A stretch of DNA of 64,000 nucleotides, from the NCBI GenBank assembly GCA_036362985.1, contig JAYGXS010000001.1:74681600-74745599 (forward strand). Reading direction: 5' to 3'. The position numbers were made by a program, and so were the translations under genes. Below the pieces are notes generated by a model, which saw only the letters and a program-made list of their open reading frames with translations, was not told the DNA's origin and ran no database searches. Of the stretch, positions 59,145 to 64,000 are shown piece after piece (the first letter of the stretch is position 1; the number at the start of each line of letters is the position of its first letter). Origin of the DNA: Ligula intestinalis (Eukaryota > Platyhelminthes > Cestoda > Diphyllobothriidea > Diphyllobothriidae).

Positions 59145-60430
59145 GTGTCCATGGTCGCAGTAATGGTGATCACTTTTTCCTTTTTCGATGCTCTTGGTGG
59201 AACTGGCAAACCTTTCGTCCTCAAGTTGCTCCTTGCCGAACTGCGCAAAGACGGCCACATTTGTTTAGCTGTTGCATCGGCTGGTATTGCAGCAACGTTG
59301 CTTCCTGGCGGCAGAACAGATCAAAGTACCTTCAAGCTTCCCCTTAGGTTAGCCGACGATGGAACCGCAACATGTCAAATAAGCAGAGGCAGTGGTTCAG
59401 CTGCATTACTGAAGCGATGCTCAGCAATAATTTGGAACGAGTGCACAATAGCAAACAGGATTGCACTAGAAGCGCTGGATAGAAGTCTGCATGACATCAC
59501 AGAAAAGACCACTCCGGTTGGTGGCATCACAATGGTTTTATCTGGCAATTTTCGTCAGACTCTACCTGTGATTCAAAGAGGTACTAGAGGTGATCAGGTA
59601 AAGTCCTGCCTGAAATATTCACCGTTATGGTCTACAGTAAAGCCATTGGAACTCACAACCCACATGAGAGTGCACTTTAATGCTGACCATGAGTCTGGCG
59701 AGTTCTCCACTAATATCTTGAAGATTGGTGAAGGTAAAATCGAAACCCCTGCAACTGGACACACCCCCGTGCTTTTGTTGCTAATTTGGTGAGCAGTGTC
59801 AAAGACCTAAGAGAAAAAGTGTTCCCTAACCTTCAAACCTGTTTTTCAGATGTTGAGTGGCTCTGCGAACGCGAAATTCTGGCCCTCACAAACAACTTCT
59901 TCAATGCCATTAACGAGAGACTAACCCACCTTCTGCCAGGTGCGGAAAAGCTGTACAAATCCTACGATACAAAAGTCGAACCTACAGATTGCGTTAATTA
60001 TCCAAGTAAATTCTTGAACAGTTTGGAAATACCTGGCGTCCCTTCCCATAAAATGATTCTGAAAGCTGGCACGCCGATTATGCTAATGAGAAATCTGGAC
60101 GCACCACGGCTATGCAATGGCACTAGGCTGACTGTCCAGCGTCTGATGAGCTATCTGATAAAGGCCACCATTATATCCGGTTGTGCGCAATGAGATATTG
60201 TTTAAATTCCTCGCATTCCCATCATCCCGTCCAATACCACCTTCAGTTTCCGGCGTCTGCAATGTCCATCAGCAAGTCCCAAGGTCAAACTTTCAAGAGG
60301 GCTAGACTTCACCTTGAAGAATCGTGCTTTTCCCACGGCCAACTCTACGTTGCCATATCTTGAGTTGGTTCAAAACGGAATTTATACGTCTGGGCACCCA
60401 ACGGTATTTTGAAAATGCTGCTTACCATAA
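59145..60430 (+). pseudogene. Helitron Pif1-like helicase pseudogene
   Basis: Reads GGTGKPFVLKLLLAELR (Walker A with K followed by P instead of T), AVASAGIAATLLPGGRTDQS, SAIIWNECTIANRIALEALD (Walker B DE changed to NE), MVLSGNFRQTLPVIQRGTR (normally GDFRQ), LTTHMRV, then in a second frame LTNNFFNAINERLTHLLPG, ILKAGTPIMLMRNLD and NGTRLTV. A third frame gives MSISKSQGQTFKRARLHLEE and FSHGQLYVAIS, with a stop where the family has an Arg. Three frames and several catalytic changes show long inactivity. Confidence 0.92.
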
Positions 60431-60819
60431 AGCAGTGGTCTGACGGTTATATCTTCCACTTTCTTACGGTTCCTATCAATATCCCATGTATGACCGCCCC
60501 TTCTGTAATTCCTCAGAAACTCAAACTTTGGCTCTTTTTTTATTCCTCCCTCGCCATTTTACCCTGCCTCTGTCCCTCCCATTATTACTTTTACGTGTGT
60601 CCTCCTTACTGTTCCCGTTTGAAATCTACCACGTTTTCCCTTAATGGTTCCGTACGTCACTCTCTCCGTTGCCACAATTACAGTTCTCCGTCTTTCCATA
60701 CCGTTCTTCATTACTGTTTGCTTATCCTTCGTACGTAAACATTGTTTCAAAAGGTTTTGTTGCAGAGGACACTTAACTTTTTCCTTCATAAAAGGATGCA
60801 AATGGGTACGGAAGCCAAG

Positions 60820-60842
60820 GCGAAGCCGGGCTTTCGCGCTAG
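60820..60842 (+). repeat. Helitron 3' terminal hairpin and CTAG end
   Basis: GCGAAGC (60820-60826), loop CGG, then GCTTTCGC (60830-60837, one bulged T) forms a GC-rich hairpin. CTAG follows at 60839-60842 with T at 60843. A subterminal hairpin followed by CTRR and insertion before a T is the Helitron 3' signature. Confidence 0.85.
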
Positions 60843-60949
60843 TAACTCAGATAAGTGAAGTATTTTCTTTACATCGAAAATACATAGTTTGTAGTTGGAA
60901 GACCTAAATGTCAGTGTAACAGGAAGTCCGGTTCAGAAATAGTTAAAAA

Positions 60950-61330
60950 TCGTAAAAGTTACTTAAAACCGAAAAACACTTTTTCTTCGTGTATAAAATT
61001 GGAAGAAGGCGTAGTTTACTGTCAAATGAGTGATTTTATAGAAATACTATAAAATAGTATTTTCATTTACTTTTTCCGCAAAAATATTCTTTATTTTTTC
61101 AGGGCATTTAAATCACTGAGAAACATTCATACTAAAACGTATTCATGTTCTACGGCGTGTAGTTTTTGTAAGTGACTAGAAAGACGCTCATTCGAAAGCT
61201 GACATCCCTGACGTGGCGGAACTCCCCGGGGATTGTGTTGCACAATAAGTAATATTACAATACAATATATTTTAATTGAAAACATATTTTAGAGTTTCGG
61301 TTAACCTTTACTGATATAGCAAACCTACTG
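60950..61330 (+). repeat. AT-rich dispersed repeat, family F copy 2
   Basis: Aligns with 17020-17370 over its full length (see that entry for the shared blocks). Confidence 0.65.
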
Positions 61331-63340
61331 TATTTGTGCGAGGCCTGCGGCGTGGGCCACGTCACTCTCGTATAAACTTGCGTGCACTTTCAAGGTCGTT
61401 TTGCGTCAATGCACCTACGACATTTCGAATGTGATGCTGTTTTCCCCTAGCGATCTGTGTCCAGTTCAGGGTGGAGGATAGCTATGCACGCCTAATTGGA
61501 GACCCAGAGATCTAGAGCTGGTCCAAATTGTTGGACCTCTAAAATGGAACATTGCTTGCTTCTGTGTAAACCCTAGCGAATCGGTGTCTTATTGGCCGCA
61601 GGTGTCTGTTAAAAGCGTAAGACAATACGGCCTCCTAGCTGTTTCTCTTGATTGATATCAAAACAAAAGTCTCTCTTATTGTGAAAAGTTCACTGTCCTG
61701 ACAATCGACGCACTGTACAGTTACATTCAGCCTAGCAATCAGCCGCTCCAGGCGAGATAGGTTGTCATCGCGCTAAACAAAGTGATTTACTTCATTTGTG
61801 CCTGCGTCTGCCATATTTTATGCAGGGACTTTAGACCTGTCGGCCACCATACCCAAGCTCAAATACAATCTGTCTGAGCGAGAAGAGTGTGGGTGGAGTC
61901 GCTCTAACTCGAATTTAGCAGCAATTTTCCCCTTTAGAAACAGTAAATACGGACAGAGCGGAGGGGCGACAGAAAATGCGGGTAGAATGAGGCAGTCTGT
62001 TTCGGGCTTACTCTGCCTTCAGTTAATTATAACCCTCACTACCAGTTCAGACCGGAAACACCAACATCCGCTCGCATATGATGGCATGGACGATCCACAG
62101 GCTGGGTCAGGTCAGATCAGGTTTATTAAGGGAAATATAGGTCAATACCTTTGAACTCCCTCTTGGTACAGAGCAGCTATGATGCAGAACATGTGGTGTT
62201 GCCAGTAGTGGAACTGCGTAAAAATGGCAGACAGTAAAAATTCTCCTGAGGCATTGTTCAGAATTCTAGGGGTTTAAAAGGCATTTGAGGGATTTTAAGG
62301 AGGAAAACTGTCATCCGTGGGGGGAGGGGGGCGAAGAGTATATGCAAATCGGATGGCCTGCTGCTGAAAGTGTTTGAAGCATGTCAGGAGGAGCCCATAG
62401 CGTTTTTATCAATACCCTAAGGGTTACAGGAGGGGAAGATCGCAGCGGTTACGAGAACATCGCCGAGTGTCAGAGATGCACCCATCGTACACCCTTGCTG
62501 GTTACCGGGTCTGCCAGGTGACGAAACATGAGGCTCCACCACGATCCTCACTTAGAACTATGAGCACTTTATCGATCCGGGCTTCACCAATGCCTCCTTG
62601 ATACTTGTCATTCTATGTCGCTGCAGATTAGGTATTTTTTCAATCAATAGGTCGGCCTGCACCCATTCTTGATTGAACGAATACACGATTTGCAGCCATA
62701 GCGAATGGCAGGTATCAAGAAAGCATTGGTGAATGAAAGCAGAATAAGCCAGAAACAGACTGTATCAGTCTACCCACATTTTCTGTCGTCCCTCACTCGT
62801 CTCTGCAGTTATAACTTGACCGACTGCGGCCTGGTAGTTAGTTGCCTTTTCGTAACTTTTGTCACCTAATCAGAATGTGTTTGCTTCAGGAAGCTAATTG
62901 ATTGGTGTGGGTCAGTTCCTGATTCAATAATTACACAATCAAACTGCTTCAAAGCATTAGCAGGCCTAGGTTTCAAAGACGTCAGTTGACACGTTAACAT
63001 GGTCCTACTCGAAGCCGGAGGTCTGACTGCAATGACTTTATGACACTCCTATTCGGGGTCCCAGACCTACCCTTTCCTGAAAGGCCAGCCAGTACGTAAT
63101 TAGGACGGATGGATAATTAAACGTCCTAAGTCGCTCTGACCATCCCCCGCCCACCTTAAGTCGTCTTATGTTTGTCGGCAACGATCGGATATATGGCGTC
63201 ATGCAGAAAATGGGAGGCATCTACTCCTGGAATACGGAATGGTAATAATAAGAGTTTTATGGGTGGAAGAAACGAAACTGACAGATAGCTGTTTTCGGGA
63301 AACATCTACGTCATAAACCCTAAAAACAGAACACAACATC
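61331..63340. other. Gene-free region with family H repeats
   Basis: About 61980-62075 (CAGTCTGTTTCGGGCTTACT...TTCAGACCGGAAACACC) and 62690-62960 (AGAATAAGCCAGAAACAGACTGTATC...CGACTGCGGCCTGGTAGTTAGTTGCC) are family H copies in opposite orientations. Nothing else recognised. Confidence 0.6.
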
Positions 63341-63342
63341 GG

Positions 63343-63812
63343 AAATACTGGAAATTGGGCTCTCTTCATCCTGTAGCGACCCTGTACTCTAACACATGCA
63401 TGTCCCTCATGTCTGACTTTCGTGTGCGCCAGCGCGTGCGGGTCGGACGTGTCAAGGTCGGGACTTATCTGGTCTCACTAGCCAATCACTTCTCAAGGCG
63501 AGGCCAGTACACAAACTGCGGGGGAGTTGTTTACGCTCACTCACTCCCGGAACCGACGATCTACTGTTCGGTTGTAGTTGTCCGAACCCGGTGATCTACT
63601 TGCCGGACAGCGCCTCTGGACTCCGGCCCATTCGTGGCTGGACTGCACTTGTCTGGGAGTCCCCTACCCATAACTCATATTCTTACTCATTCAACACTAC
63701 AATAAATTGTCTATAACAATCTGGCCTTTCACGCCTTATCATATCAACTAGTTTATATTCGTTGGGATGCGTTTCATCATCTATTATCTGGCTGGACCAC
63801 ATCGTATCCCAC
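63343..63812 (+). repeat. Family B dispersed repeat, copy 3 (uninterrupted)
   Basis: Reads straight through the point where copy 2 (30.1 kb) is interrupted: AACTGCGGGGGAGTTGTTTACGCTCACTCACTCCC, then CTGTTCGGTTGTAGTTGTCC. It therefore serves as the empty-site reference for that insertion. Confidence 0.85.
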
Positions 63813-64000
63813 AATCCTATGACGACCAAAGTATTGGCCTTCACCGTTTTTGTTTGGAAGGTTTCCGAGTGGCGCAATACATTTGTACTCTTGCCAAGAA
63901 ACTGGCTGCAACGACTGCCCTGATTTGGTTCAAATGATGACGTGGAATTGTTGAGAGGCGGCTACGTTACTGACCGTGTGCCTGCATAAACGTAACCCCG

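Larger units (their letters stand above)
57655..60842 (+). mobile_element. Helitron, 5'-truncated or undefined start, inactive
   Basis: Contains Rep and helicase pieces in the standard order and a recognisable 3' terminus at 60842 (CTAG followed by T). The 5' TC end was not found; the Rep coding begins within the N-terminal part at 57655, next to an unrelated repeat. Inactivated by stops, frameshifts and motif losses. Confidence 0.88.

Noticed and set aside
1..64000. CRISPR arrays, operons, Shine-Dalgarno sites, rRNA genes
   Set aside because: None seen; spliced genes and retrotransposons show eukaryotic nuclear DNA.

Overview
This window is nuclear DNA of a multicellular eukaryote. It holds few genes, long introns and many decayed transposable elements. 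Three spliced or single-exon cellular genes can be supported: a four-exon LAPTM4-like lysosomal membrane protein on the + strand (1743-11658), an intact PP1-type phosphatase homologue on the - strand (17940-19034) that has lost key catalytic residues, and the spliceosomal core protein SmD3 on the - strand (47526-47989) with introns of only 37 and 40 nt. Tiny introns beside multi-kilobase introns, together with CR1-like LINEs, Helitron, hAT and Gypsy remnants and tRNA-derived SINEs, suggest a flatworm, possibly a tapeworm. That assignment is inference; the genes alone do not fix the species. No bacterial or operon features and no CRISPR array were seen.

Layout. 1-620: a long inverted repeat and an AT microsatellite. 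1.7-12.2 kb: the LAPTM4-like gene with introns of 4.8, 1.7 and 2.2 kb. 12.2-17.4 kb: no recognisable gene. 17.4-24.7 kb: the PP1-like gene set in a dense cluster of one short repeat family (family A), a 360-390 bp tandem repeat, a degenerate telomere-like tract and tRNA-like SINE heads. 24.7-27.8 kb: AT-rich, empty. 27.8-32.6 kb: repeat families B, C and D, one copy split by a nested insertion with a 9-bp target duplication, then a SINE palindrome. 33.5-36 kb: a repeat, a LINE reverse-transcriptase remnant and a diverged direct repeat. 36.2-38.6 kb: a nearly full-length hAT transposon with terminal repeats and an 8-bp target duplication. 38.6-47.4 kb: mostly non-coding, with a 10-N gap at 39682-39691, one candidate coiled-coil exon (43.2 kb) and a possible protease scrap (45.7 kb). 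47.5-48.3 kb: SmD3 with a small signal-peptide ORF head-to-head. 49.3-50.1 kb: Gypsy pol remnant. 50.9-55.7 kb: two - strand LINEs, the first cut by a 797-bp foldback element. 57.1-60.8 kb: a Helitron with a recognisable 3' end. 61-64 kb: further family F, H and B repeats.

The three cellular genes do not form a functional unit. The LAPTM4-like protein would act in late endosomes/lysosomes through a C-terminal PY motif, SmD3 in the snRNP core, and the PP1-like protein probably as a binding or decoy pseudophosphatase. The rest of the window is best read as layered transposon history: several junctions are clean enough to give the order of insertion.
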